Assembly (NCBI RefSeq): GCF_900078705.1
Contig: NZ_FKIF01000002.1
Span: forward strand, 496,001-560,000
Direction: 5' to 3'
Length of the DNA stretch: 64,000 nt
Source: Bordetella ansorpii
GTDB lineage: Bacteria; Pseudomonadota; Gammaproteobacteria; Burkholderiales; Burkholderiaceae_B
The translations under genes were made by a program, and so were the position numbers. This document shows, in pieces, positions 37,734-49,297 of the stretch. The notes below the pieces were generated by a model. That model did no database searches. It saw only the letters and a program-made list of their open reading frames with translations, and was not told the DNA's origin. The stretch's first letter is position 1. Every line of letters starts with the position of its first letter.

Positions 37734-37952
37734 ATGTCCAAGGACGACGTCATTCAGATGCAAGGCGAGGTTCTCGAGAACCTCCCCAACGCGACTTTTC
37801 GCGTCAAGCTTGAAAATGGCCATGTAGTGTTGGGCCACATTTCCGGCAAGATGCGCATGCATTACATCCGGATTCTGCCGGGCGACAAGGTCACAGTGGA
37901 GCTCACGCCCTATGACCTGACTCGAGCCAGGATCGTATTCCGCTCGAAGTAA
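37734..37952 (+). CDS. infA: Translation initiation factor IF-1
   Basis: 72 aa OB-fold protein that blocks the A site during initiation. [20 protein letters not shown] and [19 protein letters not shown] are typical. ATG 37734 is chosen 5 bases after the secY stop; a longer frame would overlap secY. infA between secY and rpmJ is normal in betaproteobacteria. Confidence 0.95.
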   Translation: MSKDDVIQMQGEVLENLPNATFRVKLENGHVVLGHISGKMRMHYIRILPGDKVTVELTPYDLTRARIVFRSK

Positions 37953-37988
37953 GAGCCCCCCCGGTTTTCGGAAAATTAGGAGTCATCC

Positions 37989-38102
37989 ATGAAAGTAATG
38001 GCCTCGGTCAAGCGGATCTGCCGCAACTGCAAAGTCATCAAACGTCACGGCGTCGTGCGCGTCATCTGCACTGACCCGCGTCATAAGCAGCGTCAAGGCT
38101 GA
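37989..38102 (+). CDS. rpmJ: 50S ribosomal protein L36
   Basis: 37 aa. [20 protein letters not shown] with Cys11, Cys14, Cys27 and His32 forming the zinc site, so this is the zinc-binding form. Ribosome site AGGAG eight bases before the ATG. Between infA and rpsM as expected. Confidence 0.95.
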
Positions 38103-38157
38103 GCCGGTCGACACCGGACAGTACCCACGCTAAGAACGGATATATCAAGGAACAGTC

Positions 38158-38523
38158 ATGGCCCGTATTGCTGGCATTAACATTCCGCCGCAACAGCACG
38201 CCGAGATCGGCCTGACCGCCATTTTTGGCATCGGCCGCACCCGCGCTCGCAAGATTTGCGAAGCTGCTGGCGTCCCCGTTGACAAGAAGGTCAAGGATCT
38301 GAACGACGCCGAGCTGGAGCGCATCCGCGAACACGTTGGCGTGTTCACGGTGGAAGGCGACCTGCGTCGTGAAGTGCAGCTGTCGATCAAGCGTCTGATC
38401 GACCTGGGAACCTATCGCGGCATGCGCCACAAGCGCGGCCTGCCCGTGCGCGGCCAGCGCACCCGCACCAACGCCCGCACCCGCAAGGGCCCGCGTCGCG
38501 CAGCGGCTTCCCTGAAGAAATAA
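38158..38523 (+). CDS. rpsM: 30S ribosomal protein S13
   Basis: 121 aa. Head protein forming intersubunit bridges B1a/b. [20 protein letters not shown] and the basic C-terminus [17 protein letters not shown] are diagnostic. First gene of the alpha operon section. Confidence 0.97.
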   Translation: MARIAGINIPPQQHAEIGLTAIFGIGRTRARKICEAAGVPVDKKVKDLNDAELERIREHVGVFTVEGDLRREVQLSIKRLIDLGTYRGMRHKRGLPVRGQRTRTNARTRKGPRRAAASLKK

Positions 38524-38538
38524 TCGAGGAACTGGATA

Positions 38539-38940
38539 ATGGCGAAAGCTTCCACCAGCGGCGCTTCGCGCGTGCGCAAAAAGGTCAAGAAGAACGTCTC
38601 GGACGGCATCGCGCACGTCCACGCGTCCTTCAACAACACCATCATCACCATCACCGATCGCCAGGGCAATGCCCTGTCGTGGGCGACGTCGGGCGGCGCT
38701 GGCTTCAAGGGCTCGCGCAAGTCGACCCCGTTCGCCGCGCAGGTTGCCGCCGAAACGGCTGGCCGCGTCGCGATGGAATACGGCATCAAGACCCTCGAAG
38801 TGCGTATCAAGGGTCCTGGTCCTGGCCGTGAATCGTCGGTGCGCGCGCTCAATGCGCTGGGCATCAAGATCTCCAGCATCGCTGACATCACGCCCGTTCC
38901 GCACAACGGCTGCCGTCCGCCGAAGCGTCGTCGTATCTAA
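38539..38940 (+). CDS. rpsK: 30S ribosomal protein S11
   Basis: 133 aa, at the platform near the Shine-Dalgarno helix. [20 protein letters not shown] and the C-terminal [18 protein letters not shown] are typical. Confidence 0.97.
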
Positions 38941-38951
38941 AGGGAATCCAC

Positions 38952-39575
38952 ATGGCACGTTATATTGGACCCAAGTGCAAGCTCTCGCGCCGCGAGGGTA
39001 CTGACCTGTTCCTCAAGAGCGCCCGCCGCTCGCTGGATTCCAAGTGCAAGCTGGACTCCAAGCCTGGCCAGCACGGTCGCACCTCCGGTGCCCGTACGTC
39101 GGACTACGGCCTGCAGCTGCGCGAGAAGCAGAAGCTCAAGCGCATGTACGGCGTTCTGGAAAAGCAGTTCCGCAAGTACTTCGCCGAAGCCGACCGCGTC
39201 CGTGGCAACACGGGCGAGAAGCTGATCCAGCTGCTGGAATCGCGTCTGGACAACGTCGTCTACCGCATGGGCTTCGGCTCGACCCGCGCCGAGGCGCGTC
39301 AGCTGGTCAGCCACCGCGCGATTCAGCTGAACGGCCACACCGCCGACATCGCCTCGATGCTGGTCAAGGCAGGCGACGTCATCAGCATCCGCGAGAAGTC
39401 GAAGACGCAAGCCCGCATCAAGGAATCGCTCGATCTGGCCACCAGCATCGGCATGCCCCAGTGGGTCGAAGTCGACACCGCCAAGATGTCCGGCGTGTTC
39501 AAGTCGGCTCCCGATCGCGCTGATGTCGCCCGCGACATCAACGAATCGATGGTCGTCGAACTGTACTCGCGTTAA
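38952..39575 (+). CDS. rpsD: 30S ribosomal protein S4
   Basis: 207 aa. Nucleates 30S assembly and, in E. coli, represses the alpha operon. [20 protein letters not shown] and the S4 RNA-binding domain [20 protein letters not shown] are clear. Confidence 0.97.
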   Translation: MARYIGPKCKLSRREGTDLFLKSARRSLDSKCKLDSKPGQHGRTSGARTSDYGLQLREKQKLKRMYGVLEKQFRKYFAEADRVRGNTGEKLIQLLESRLDNVVYRMGFGSTRAEARQLVSHRAIQLNGHTADIASMLVKAGDVISIREKSKTQARIKESLDLATSIGMPQWVEVDTAKMSGVFKSAPDRADVARDINESMVVELYSR

Positions 39576-39776
39576 TTCCGCGACGGCCAGCCGGCGCATG
39601 GCGCTGGCGGCCGGTACGAAACGCACCGCCGTCATGGCCCGCTACCGCCTTTTTGGGTGGGGCGGGCCTTGCGGTTGTGTGAAGCACGGCGCGGCGCCAA
39701 GCCCGCAAACTTTTTCCCTACTTCCATCAGCCTTATCGGTGTAACGAGCCGAGGGTATTGAAAAGGAACTCAGTAC

Positions 39777-40763
39777 ATGTCCACTCAAGGTTTCCTGAAG
39801 CCGCGCTCCATCGAAGTCGAACCGGTCGGCACGCATCACGCCAAGATCGTGATGGAGCCGTTCGAGCGCGGTTACGGCCACACGCTGGGCAACGCCCTGC
39901 GCCGCATCCTGCTGTCGTCGATGACCGGCTACGCGCCCACCGAAGTGCAGATGACGGGCGTCGTGCATGAATACTCGACCATTCCCGGCGTGCGCGAAGA
40001 CGTGGTCGACATCCTGCTGAACCTGAAGGGCGTGGTGTTCAAGCTGCACAATCGCGACGAAGTCACCCTGGTCCTGCGCAAGAACGGCGCTGGCGTGGTG
40101 GTGGCTGGCGATATCGAGCTGCCGCACGACGTCGAGATCATCAACCCCGACCACGCCATCTGCAATCTGACCGACGCTGGCAAGCTCGAGATGCAGATCA
40201 AGGTCGAGAAGGGCCGCGGCTACGTGCCGGGCAACGTGCGCGCGCTGTCGGAAGACCGCACCCACACCATCGGCCGCATCGTGCTGGACGCGTCGTTCAG
40301 CCCCGTGCGTCGCGTCAGCTACGCGGTGGAAAGCGCCCGTGTGGAACAGCGTACCGACCTGGACAAGCTGGTTCTGGACGTCGAAACCAACGGCGTGATC
40401 TCGCCCGAGGAAGCCGTGCGCCAGTCGGCCCGCATCCTGATGGACCAGATCTCCGTGTTCGCCGCCCTGGAAGGCGCGGGCGATTCGTACGAAGCCCCGG
40501 TCCGCGGCACGCCGCAGATCGATCCGGTGCTGCTGCGCCCGGTCGACGACCTGGAACTGACCGTGCGTTCGGCCAACTGCCTGAAGGCCGAGAACATCTA
40601 CTACATCGGCGACCTGATCCAGCGTACCGAGAACGAACTGCTCAAGACCCCGAACCTGGGTCGCAAGTCGCTCAACGAGATCAAGGAAGTGCTGGCCGCA
40701 CGCGGCCTGACGCTGGGCATGAAGCTCGAAAACTGGCCCCCGCTGGGTCTCGAGCGCCCCTGA
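39777..40763 (+). CDS. rpoA: DNA-directed RNA polymerase subunit alpha
   Basis: 328 aa. N-terminal dimerisation domain ([20 protein letters not shown]) and C-terminal domain that contacts UP elements and activators ([33 protein letters not shown]). A 201-base gap from rpsD contains a GC stem (GCCAGC 39586-39591 with GCTGGC 39603-39608) and no gene. AAGGAA precedes the ATG. Confidence 0.97.
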   Translation: MSTQGFLKPRSIEVEPVGTHHAKIVMEPFERGYGHTLGNALRRILLSSMTGYAPTEVQMTGVVHEYSTIPGVREDVVDILLNLKGVVFKLHNRDEVTLVLRKNGAGVVVAGDIELPHDVEIINPDHAICNLTDAGKLEMQIKVEKGRGYVPGNVRALSEDRTHTIGRIVLDASFSPVRRVSYAVESARVEQRTDLDKLVLDVETNGVISPEEAVRQSARILMDQISVFAALEGAGDSYEAPVRGTPQIDPVLLRPVDDLELTVRSANCLKAENIYYIGDLIQRTENELLKTPNLGRKSLNEIKEVLAARGLTLGMKLENWPPLGLERP

Positions 40764-40788
40764 GCGTTGTAAGCGTCCCACAGGCGAC

Positions 40789-40813
40789 GGCGCACGATGT
40801 GTTATCGTGCGCC
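40789..40813 (+). promoter_or_regulatory. Hairpin between rpoA and rplQ
   Basis: Perfect 10-base stem, GGCGCACGAT (40789-40798) with ATCGTGCGCC (40804-40813), loop GTGTT. No T-run follows, so it is more likely a processing or stability element in the 189-base rpoA-rplQ gap than a terminator. Confidence 0.5.
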
Positions 40814-40952
40814 CCGCCTCGGGCAATCAAGTTTTTCGCAGTGCCTCTCTCCACCGGACCGCGACTTGGGTTTCAACGTGAACCCGGCCGATAGAAGAAC
40901 CGGATAACCACGAAGACGGAAACGTCCTCACCTAGATTCAAAGGAAATCATC

Positions 40953-41348
40953 ATGCGTCACGGTAATGGCCTTCGCAAACTCAATCGCACCAGCAGCCAC
41001 CGTCTTGCCATGTTCCGCAACATGGCCGTTTCGCTGATCACTCACGAAGCGATCAAGACCACCCTGCCGAAGGCGAAAGAACTGCGCCGCGTCGTCGAAC
41101 CCCTGATCACGCTGGGCAAAGAGCCCACCCTGGCCAACAAGCGCCTGGCGTTCGCCCGCCTGCGCGATCGCGATGCCGTGGTGAAGCTGTTTGCCGACAT
41201 CGGCCCGCGCTACGCGGCCCGTAACGGCGGCTACACCCGCATCCTGAAGATGGGTTTCCGTCAAGGCGACAACGCTCCCATGGCTTTCATGGAACTGGTC
41301 GACCGTCCGGAATTCGATGCTTCGGAAACCGAAGGCGACGCCGAGTAA
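40953..41348 (+). CDS. rplQ: 50S ribosomal protein L17
   Basis: 131 aa. [20 protein letters not shown] and [20 protein letters not shown] are the family signature. Last gene of the alpha operon; terminator 38 bases downstream. Confidence 0.97.
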   Translation: MRHGNGLRKLNRTSSHRLAMFRNMAVSLITHEAIKTTLPKAKELRRVVEPLITLGKEPTLANKRLAFARLRDRDAVVKLFADIGPRYAARNGGYTRILKMGFRQGDNAPMAFMELVDRPEFDASETEGDAE

Positions 41349-41386
41349 ATCGGCTGCGCATCGGCAGCGTCGTATGCTGAAAGTGG

Positions 41387-41413
41387 AACGGGCCTTCGGG
41401 CCCGTTTTGCTTT
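41387..41413 (+). terminator. Intrinsic terminator of the alpha operon
   Basis: Perfect 8-base stem AACGGGCC (41387-41394) and GGCCCGTT (41399-41406) with a TTCG tetraloop, then a T-rich tail TTGCTTTTG. Lies between convergent rplQ and the HIT gene. Confidence 0.92.
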
Positions 41414-41478
41414 TGCGGCGTCGGTTTCGGCAACGATGCCTTGCGCGCATTGCCAATGCGGCCGGATGGCGGTCCGGT

Positions 41479-41922
41479 TCAGCCAGCGTGGTCCGACGAG
41501 GCTTCGCGCAGCGCTTCTGCCGTCTCCGCCAGCACCCGCGCATCCGCCTGCGGCGGCATGATGAACGTCAGGTCGCGCTGTTGGATGTATTGGGTGGACG
41601 TCACGTCCTGAGGGTCGTGCATGGGAATCACGTGCGCGTGGGCGTGCGCGACGTGGATGCCGGTGTAGGCGAAGGCCACGCGCGGCACGCCGTACAACTG
41701 CTTCATGCGGCGCGCCAGGCGCTGGCCCAGGGCGAGCGCACGCGCCGCGGCTTCGGGTGGCAGATCCTCGAAATACGGGTGATGCGCCTTCGGGATGATC
41801 AGCACGTGGCCCGGGCGTACCGGGTGGATGTCCAGGAACGCCAGCAAGGTGTCGTCCTCGTGCACGACGTGGGCGGGGATATCGTGCCGCGCGATGCGGC
41901 AGAACAGGCAATCGTCCGACAT
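41479..41922 (-). CDS. HIT-family nucleotide-binding protein
   Basis: 147 aa. Histidine-triad hydrolase/transferase of nucleoside phosphoramidates and related substrates. The triad HVAHAHAHVIP, the N-terminal zinc-type CLFCRIA (Cys5, Cys8) and VRPGHVLIIPKAHHPYFEDL are clear. Start at ATG 41922 (MSDDC). Substrate unknown. Divergent from cutA over 84 bases. Confidence 0.9.
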   Translation of the reverse strand: MSDDCLFCRIARHDIPAHVVHEDDTLLAFLDIHPVRPGHVLIIPKAHHPYFEDLPPEAAARALALGQRLARRMKQLYGVPRVAFAYTGIHVAHAHAHVIPMHDPQDVTSTQYIQQRDLTFIMPPQADARVLAETAEALREASSDHAG

Positions 41923-42006
41923 GGGGGATATCTCCGGGCAAGGGTGGGCCGAATCGATAAAATACTCCCGGCGGTCCGTCGTGGACCGATTTTTCCGGAG
42001 CTCCGC

Positions 42007-42348
42007 ATGATGCGCGACGACGATCCGGTGCTGGTCCTCAGCAATGCGCCCGACACGCTGCTGGCCAAGCGCATCGCCCACGTGCTGGTCGAGGACGGCC
42101 TGGCTGCCTGTGTGAACCTTGGCGTGCCCGCGCTGTCCGTATATCGCTGGCAGGGCGAGATCGAGGGCGCCGAGGAAATCCCGCTCACCATCAAGACCAC
42201 CTGGGCCCGCCAGCAGGACGTGGTGCGGGCGCTGGCGCGGCTGCACCCCTACGAGGTGCCCGAAATCATCGTGGTGCCCGTCGTGGGCGGCTTGGCCTCG
42301 TATCTGGACTGGATACGCGAGCAGACCCGCCCCACGGGCGCGCAATAA
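42007..42348 (+). CDS. cutA: Divalent-cation tolerance protein CutA
   Basis: 113 aa, trimeric ferredoxin-like fold. LVEDGLAACVNLGVPALSVY, WQGEIEGAEEIPLTIKTT and HPYEVPEIIVVPV are family hallmarks. Linked to copper tolerance and to c-type cytochrome/disulfide genes in several bacteria. Nine bases upstream of dsbD, the classical cutA-dsbD pair. Confidence 0.94.
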   Translation: MMRDDDPVLVLSNAPDTLLAKRIAHVLVEDGLAACVNLGVPALSVYRWQGEIEGAEEIPLTIKTTWARQQDVVRALARLHPYEVPEIIVVPVVGGLASYLDWIREQTRPTGAQ

Positions 42349-42357
42349 GAGAACGCC

Positions 42358-44316
42358 ATGCGGCAGCAAGCAGTGGTTTCCATCGGCCCATCCCGTGCAG
42401 CCTGGCTGCGCGCCTGGGTGTTCCCGTGCCTGCTGGCGCTGTGCGCGCTGCTGGCCGGCCGCCATGCCACCGCCGCCACCGAGGCCGACTTCCTCGACCC
42501 CGAGAAGGCTTTCGCCTTCAGCGCCACGATGACGGCGCCCGATACCCTGGAATTGCGCTACAAGGTCGCCCCGGGCTATTACATGTACCGCGAGCGCTTC
42601 GCGCTGGCCGCCGATCCGGCCCAGCCCGCGGTGCTGGGCGATCCCATCTATCCCCAGGGCGAGGTCAAGCACGATCCCACCTTCGACAAGGAGATGGAGG
42701 TCTATCACCGCGACCTGGCCATCCGGGTGCCGCTGGCGGCGGGCGCGCAGGGGCCGCTGACCATCACGGTCACCAGCCAGGGCTGCGCGGATGCCGGCTT
42801 GTGCTATCCGCCCATGGATCATGCCGTGAAGCTGGTCGCGGCGGGCGCTGGCTACGCCATCGAAGGCCAGCGGGCGCCGGCGTCCCCTCCGGGGCAGGGC
42901 AGTGGACTGAGCCTGGCCTCTTCCACGCAAGCCGGTGCGTCCTCGGCTCAGGGCCCCGGCGCCACGGCCCCGGCCGACACCCGCCTGGGGTCCCTGCTGC
43001 AGGCCGGCGACGTCGGCCTGGCGGGCGCGCTCGGCGGCCTGGGCTGGCTCAAGACGGCGGGCGTGTTCCTGTTGCTGGGCCTGCTGCTGGCGTTCACGCC
43101 GTGCGTGCTGCCCATGATTCCCATCCTGTCCTCGGTGGTGCTGGGGGGCGCGCAGCGGCCCTCGCGCTGGCGTGGGCTGGGCCTGGCGGCAGCCTATGTG
43201 CTGGGCATGTCGGTGGTGTACACGGCCCTGGGCGTGGCCGCGGGCCTCAGCGGGGCAGGTCTTGCCGCCTGGCTGCAGACACCGTGGGTGCTGGGCCTGT
43301 TCGCGTTGCTGCTGGCCGTGCTGGCCCTGGCGATGTTCGACGCCTTCACGTTCCAGATGCCGTCGGGCGTGCAGGCCAGGCTGGCCGAGCGATCGAACCG
43401 GATTCCTGGCGGCCGTGTCACGGGCGCGGTGCTGATGGGCGCCGTGTCGGCCCTGATCGTGGGCCCGTGCGTGGCCGCGCCGCTGGCCGGCGCGCTGCTG
43501 TACATCTCGCAGACGGGCGACGTGCTGCTGGGCGGCTCGGCGCTGTTCGCGCTGGCCTGGGGCATGGGCGTTCCGCTGCTGCTGGTCGGCGCGTCGGCGG
43601 GCACCCTGCTACCGCGCACGGGCCCTTGGATGGAAGGCGTCAAGCGACTGTTCGGCCTATTGCTGCTGGCCACGGCCTGGTGGATGGTGATCCCCATCGT
43701 GCCCACCTGGGCGCAGATGCTGGGCTGGGCTTTCCTGGCCATCGTGGGCGCGGTCATGCTGCGGGCGTTCGATGCCTTGCCGCAGGGCGCCGGCGCCGCG
43801 CGCATGTTCGGCAAGGGCCTGGGCCTGCTGCTGGCCCTGGCGGCCGCGGCGTGGCTGGTCGGCGCGGTCAGCGGCGGCCGCGACGTGCTGCAGCCGTTGG
43901 CCCACCTGGCCGCGCGCGAGTCCTCGGGCGCACTGGCCACGTCGGGCACCGCGCCCGAGGCCAGGTTCCAGCGCGTGCGCAGCAACGCCGAGCTGGATGC
44001 GCTGCTGGCCAGCAGCACCCGGCCGGTCATGCTGGATTTCTATGCCGACTGGTGCATCTCGTGTAAAGAAATGGAGCGCTTCACCTTCACCGATCCCCAG
44101 GTGGCCGCGCGCATGGCCGGCATGGTGCTGGTGCAGGCCGACGTCACGCAGAACAACGCCGACGATCGCGCGCTGCTCAAGCGCTTCAGGCTGTTCGGCC
44201 CGCCGGGCATCATGTTCTTCGCACCGGGCGGCCGCGAGCTGACCGACGTCCGCGTCATCGGCTTCCAGGATGCACGCCGCTTTGCCGCGACGCTGGAGAA
44301 AGTCAGCGCGCGTTGA
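42358..44316 (+). CDS. dsbD: Thiol:disulfide interchange protein DsbD
   Basis: 652 aa. Passes electrons from cytoplasmic thioredoxin to periplasmic DsbC and the cytochrome c thiols. Signal peptide (~1-40), N-terminal alpha domain with the cysteine segment CADAGLCYPPMDHAV, eight-segment membrane domain with Cys in FTPCVLPMIPIL and VGPCVAAPLAG, and a C-terminal thioredoxin domain with FYADWCISCKEME. All three cysteine pairs are present. Probably cotranscribed with cutA. Confidence 0.95.
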   Translation: MRQQAVVSIGPSRAAWLRAWVFPCLLALCALLAGRHATAATEADFLDPEKAFAFSATMTAPDTLELRYKVAPGYYMYRERFALAADPAQPAVLGDPIYPQGEVKHDPTFDKEMEVYHRDLAIRVPLAAGAQGPLTITVTSQGCADAGLCYPPMDHAVKLVAAGAGYAIEGQRAPASPPGQGSGLSLASSTQAGASSAQGPGATAPADTRLGSLLQAGDVGLAGALGGLGWLKTAGVFLLLGLLLAFTPCVLPMIPILSSVVLGGAQRPSRWRGLGLAAAYVLGMSVVYTALGVAAGLSGAGLAAWLQTPWVLGLFALLLAVLALAMFDAFTFQMPSGVQARLAERSNRIPGGRVTGAVLMGAVSALIVGPCVAAPLAGALLYISQTGDVLLGGSALFALAWGMGVPLLLVGASAGTLLPRTGPWMEGVKRLFGLLLLATAWWMVIPIVPTWAQMLGWAFLAIVGAVMLRAFDALPQGAGAARMFGKGLGLLLALAAAAWLVGAVSGGRDVLQPLAHLAARESSGALATSGTAPEARFQRVRSNAELDALLASSTRPVMLDFYADWCISCKEMERFTFTDPQVAARMAGMVLVQADVTQNNADDRALLKRFRLFGPPGIMFFAPGGRELTDVRVIGFQDARRFAATLEKVSAR

Positions 44317-44392
44317 GGCGTTGGCGGTGCATCGGCTGCCACGTGGCGGCTTCATCCCGTATCCGCCGCCATGCACCCGGCATCAATGAAAA

Positions 44393-44428
44393 ACGGCCGG
44401 TGTGGAAGCGTTCTTCCACACCGGCCGT
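44393..44428. terminator. Terminator between convergent dsbD and hemB
   Basis: Perfect 16-base stem (44393-44408 with 44413-44428; left arm ACGGCCGGTGTGGAAG) around a CGTT loop. On the minus strand it is followed by TTTTT, so it ends hemB transcription well; on the plus strand it is followed only by CTTG, a weaker stop for dsbD. Confidence 0.9.
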
Positions 44429-44450
44429 CTTGCATGTGCCCGTGTAGCGG

Positions 44451-46138
<1,688 letters not shown>

Positions 46139-46371
46139 AGGTCCCCGCACGAGGGATCGGCAAATTCGTCCGCGATTCTTGGTCAGTAGTATCTGAGTCA
46201 AAACGGGACTGAGTAAAGAGGGGCGGGAGGCCGGAGACGACACGTAAGCCATCGATCATGGCCATCAGGCCATGCGCGTGGCGTACGCGGCGTGGAAGCA
46301 GTAGGCGTGCGGGCAGGCGTAGGCGCGGTGTTCATCGTGCCTTGATCGATACCGATCGTCGAGGTTTACAC

Positions 46372-47073
46372 ATGAAGCATGTGCTGTCCCGGATGTTGGT
46401 AGCAAGTGGGCTGATGCTGGTCGCATCGGCATACACCGTCAGTTCCGCAGCGGAAGCGGGCGCCGGACCATCGAAACCCGATGCCGCGAAGGGCGAACAG
46501 CTGTTCACCCAGGGGGATGCCGCGCGAGGCATCATCGCCTGTGTGACCTGTCACGGGCCGGGGGGCAACAGCTCGCTGCCGGCCAATCCCAATATCGCTG
46601 CCCAGCCGCACGAGTATCTGGTCAAGCAGCTCACCGACTTCAAGGCCAAGGAAGGCGCCAAGGCGCCCGCGCGCAATGGCGCGGGGGGCAATCCCTCGCC
46701 CATGACGGCCATCGTCCAGTCGATGACGCCCCAGGACATGCAGAACGTGGCCTTGTATCTGGCTGCGCAGCCTCTGAAGCAGCCTGCCACCGCGGGGCAG
46801 AAAGACCTGGTCGAACTGGGCCGCAAGATCTGGCGCGGCGGCCTGCCCGATCGCGGCGTGCCGGCCTGCGCGGCCTGCCACAGCGCCAACGGCGCCGGCA
46901 TTCCCGGCCAGTATCCGCGCCTGTCGGGCCAGTTTCCCGCCTACCTGGAAGAACAGCTGAAGCTGTTCCGCAGCGGCGACCGCAAGAGCAGCGTTCCCAT
47001 GCATGACATCGCGGATCGCATGACAGATGCCGATATCAAGGCTGTCGCCGACTACGCCGCCGGCCTGCGCTAA
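46372..47073 (+). CDS. Dihaem cytochrome c (c4 family)
   Basis: 233 aa. Signal peptide of ~26 residues ending SSA-A. Two haem sites, CVTCH and CAACH, one in each half of an internally duplicated protein, with LSGQFPAYLEEQLKLFRSGD near the end. A periplasmic electron carrier that feeds terminal oxidases. Start ATG 46372 follows GAGG. Placed directly before the cytochrome c maturation genes. The upstream gap to engB (46139-46371) carries TATAAT at 46117-46122 near its edge but no matching -35. Confidence 0.93.
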   Translation: MKHVLSRMLVASGLMLVASAYTVSSAAEAGAGPSKPDAAKGEQLFTQGDAARGIIACVTCHGPGGNSSLPANPNIAAQPHEYLVKQLTDFKAKEGAKAPARNGAGGNPSPMTAIVQSMTPQDMQNVALYLAAQPLKQPATAGQKDLVELGRKIWRGGLPDRGVPACAACHSANGAGIPGQYPRLSGQFPAYLEEQLKLFRSGDRKSSVPMHDIADRMTDADIKAVADYAAGLR

Positions 47074-47171
47074 CATAGCGCCTGCCGGCCGTACCCCGGC
47101 AGGGGTGCTGTGTTGCGGCCGCCATTGAAACACTCGCGCACGGAACTCAAATCCGTGTCGCACTGTCCATG

Positions 47172-47201
47172 AAGGGGAGCCGCGGCGCCGCGGCTCCCCT
47201 T
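47172..47201 (+). terminator. Perfect 30-base palindrome, probable terminator of the cytochrome c4 gene
   Basis: Bases 47172-47186 are the exact reverse complement of 47187-47201 (left arm AAGGGGAGCCGCGGC). It is followed by TTCTC and lies 98 bases after the cytochrome stop, but only six bases before the ccs1 ATG. As RNA it would be a very stable hairpin. Confidence 0.75.
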
Positions 47202-47207
47202 TCTCAC

Positions 47208-49289
47208 ATGAATTCAACCTTGCCCCCCCGATCCCGCTCTTCGCTGCGCAGTCTGCCCGGCGACCTGGTCGAGCTGCTGAGCTCGATGCGTTTTGCCGTC
47301 AGCCTGCTGATGTTCATCTGTGTGGCGAGCATCGTCGGGACGGTGCTGGCGCAGAATCGTCCCTCCAATACCTACGTCGACCAGTTCGGTCCGTTCTGGT
47401 ACGAGGTGTTCGACAAATTCTCCATCTGGCACGTCTACAACAGCTGGTGGTTCCTGGTGATCATGGCGTTCCTGGTGGTGTCCACCTCGATCTGCCTGAT
47501 CCGCAACGCGCCCAGGATGCTGCGCGATGCCCGTTCGTTCCGCGAGCACGTGCGCGCCAGCAGCCTGCGCGCCTTCCCGCATCGCGTCGAGGCCGAGCAA
47601 CCCGTGCCGGTGGACCAGGCCGCCGCCGACGTGCGCGCCAAGCTGGGCCAGCTGGGCTATGCCGTGCGCGAGCGCCGCGACGGCGACGGCGTGATGCTGG
47701 CCGCCAAGAAGGGCAGCGCCAACCGCCTGGGCTACATCTTCGCCCACGCGGCCATGGTCATCATCTGTATTGGCGGGCTGCTGGACAGCGAGCTGGCCGT
47801 GCGCCTGCAGGTCATGCTGGGCGGCAAGCATCCCATCACCGACAACATGCTGATCGCCGACGTTCCGCCCAGCGGACGCCTGTCGGTGGACAACCCCAGC
47901 TTCCGCGCCAGCGTGCTGGTGCCCGAGGGCAGCCAGGTCGGCACCGCCGTGGTCATGGTGGGCGATGGCGCGTTGGTGCAGCCGTTGCCGTTTGCGTTGA
48001 AGCTGAAGAAATTCATCGTGGATTACTACTCCACGGGCATGCCCAGCCGCTTCGCCAGCGAGGTCGAGGTGCTCGATCCCGACAACGGCAAGTCGTTCGA
48101 CGCCACCATCGAGGTCAATGAGCCGTTGCGCTACAAGGGCGTCACCGTCTACCAGTCCAGCTTCGACGATGGCGGCAGTTCCGTGCAGCTCACCGGCTAT
48201 CCGCTGGTGGGCGCCGATGCCGGCACGTTCCAGTTGGACGGCACGGTGGGCAAGCAGTCCGAGGTCACCGCCACGGGTACGCAGGGCAAGCCGTATTCCA
48301 TGCAGGTGGACATCACCGCGCTGCGTCCCATCAACGTCGAGGACCTGACCTCGGGCCGGCCCGACGCCTCGCGCGCGGCCATGAGCCTGGGCGACCACGT
48401 GGCGTCGGTGTCGGGCAGCGCGGCCGGCAAGAAGAACGAGAACCTGCACAACGTCGGTCCCAGCATCGAATACCGCCTGATCGACGACGCCGGCCAGGCC
48501 CATGAGTTCCGCAACTACATGCTGCCGGTCACGCTGGATGGCGCGCAGGTGCTGCTGGCGGGGGTGCGCAACAGTCCTGCCGAGCCCTATCGCTACCTGC
48601 GCATCCCGACCGACGAGAACGGCTCCGTGGCCGAATTCATGCGCCTGCGCGCCGCGCTGAACGACCCGGTGGCGCGCCGCGAGGCCGCGCGCCGCTTCGC
48701 CCGGCGCAATGCGCCGCCGGGCTCCGATCCGGCGCCGCTGCAGACCGCCGCCGAACGCGCGCTGGAGACCTTCTCGCGCGGCGGCCTGCAGGCCATCGCC
48801 GATTTCCTGCAGACCAACACACCGCCCGCCGAGCTCGAACGCGCGGCCGACGTGGTGGTGCGCCTGCTGGGCGCCAGCGTGGCCGAGCTGCGTACGATCA
48901 CGCGCCAGCGGGCCAACCTGCCGCCCGTCACCGAAGACGAAGCGCAGGCGCAGTGGTCGCGCCTGGCAGTGGCCGCGCTGTCCGACCTGTCCGTCTATCC
49001 CGCGCCGGCCTTCTTCGCGCTCAGCGACTTCAAGCACGTGCAGGCCAGCGTGTTCCAGGTCAGCCGCACGCCCGGCAAGACCACGGTCTATATCGGCTGC
49101 CTGCTGCTGATCCTGGGTGTCTTCTCCATGTTCTACATCCGCGACCGGCGCGTCTGGGCCTGGGTGCGTCCGTCCGCCAATGGCGGCAGCGACGTCCTGG
49201 CAGCCATGACGTCCCAACGGCGTACACTCGATTTCAACCAGGAATTCGAGCGCTTGCGCCAGGCTCTGACGCCGCAAACCAGGTCCTGA
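47208..49289 (+). CDS. ccs1: Cytochrome c biogenesis protein Ccs1/ResB
   Basis: 693 aa. With CcsA it carries haem out and attaches it to apocytochrome c (System II). Start set at ATG 47208; an earlier in-frame ATG at 47169 would put the palindrome inside the gene. Membrane segments near the N-terminus (MRFAVSLLMFICVASIVGTV; WWFLVIMAFLVVSTSICLI), a third at ~LGYIFAHAAMVIICIGGLL, a large periplasmic domain, and a last segment TTVYIGCLLLILGVFSMFYI. No clear ribosome site precedes it. ccsA follows after 8 bases. Confidence 0.92.
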   Translation: MNSTLPPRSRSSLRSLPGDLVELLSSMRFAVSLLMFICVASIVGTVLAQNRPSNTYVDQFGPFWYEVFDKFSIWHVYNSWWFLVIMAFLVVSTSICLIRNAPRMLRDARSFREHVRASSLRAFPHRVEAEQPVPVDQAAADVRAKLGQLGYAVRERRDGDGVMLAAKKGSANRLGYIFAHAAMVIICIGGLLDSELAVRLQVMLGGKHPITDNMLIADVPPSGRLSVDNPSFRASVLVPEGSQVGTAVVMVGDGALVQPLPFALKLKKFIVDYYSTGMPSRFASEVEVLDPDNGKSFDATIEVNEPLRYKGVTVYQSSFDDGGSSVQLTGYPLVGADAGTFQLDGTVGKQSEVTATGTQGKPYSMQVDITALRPINVEDLTSGRPDASRAAMSLGDHVASVSGSAAGKKNENLHNVGPSIEYRLIDDAGQAHEFRNYMLPVTLDGAQVLLAGVRNSPAEPYRYLRIPTDENGSVAEFMRLRAALNDPVARREAARRFARRNAPPGSDPAPLQTAAERALETFSRGGLQAIADFLQTNTPPAELERAADVVVRLLGASVAELRTITRQRANLPPVTEDEAQAQWSRLAVAALSDLSVYPAPAFFALSDFKHVQASVFQVSRTPGKTTVYIGCLLLILGVFSMFYIRDRRVWAWVRPSANGGSDVLAAMTSQRRTLDFNQEFERLRQALTPQTRS

Positions 49290-49297
49290 GGCTTTTC

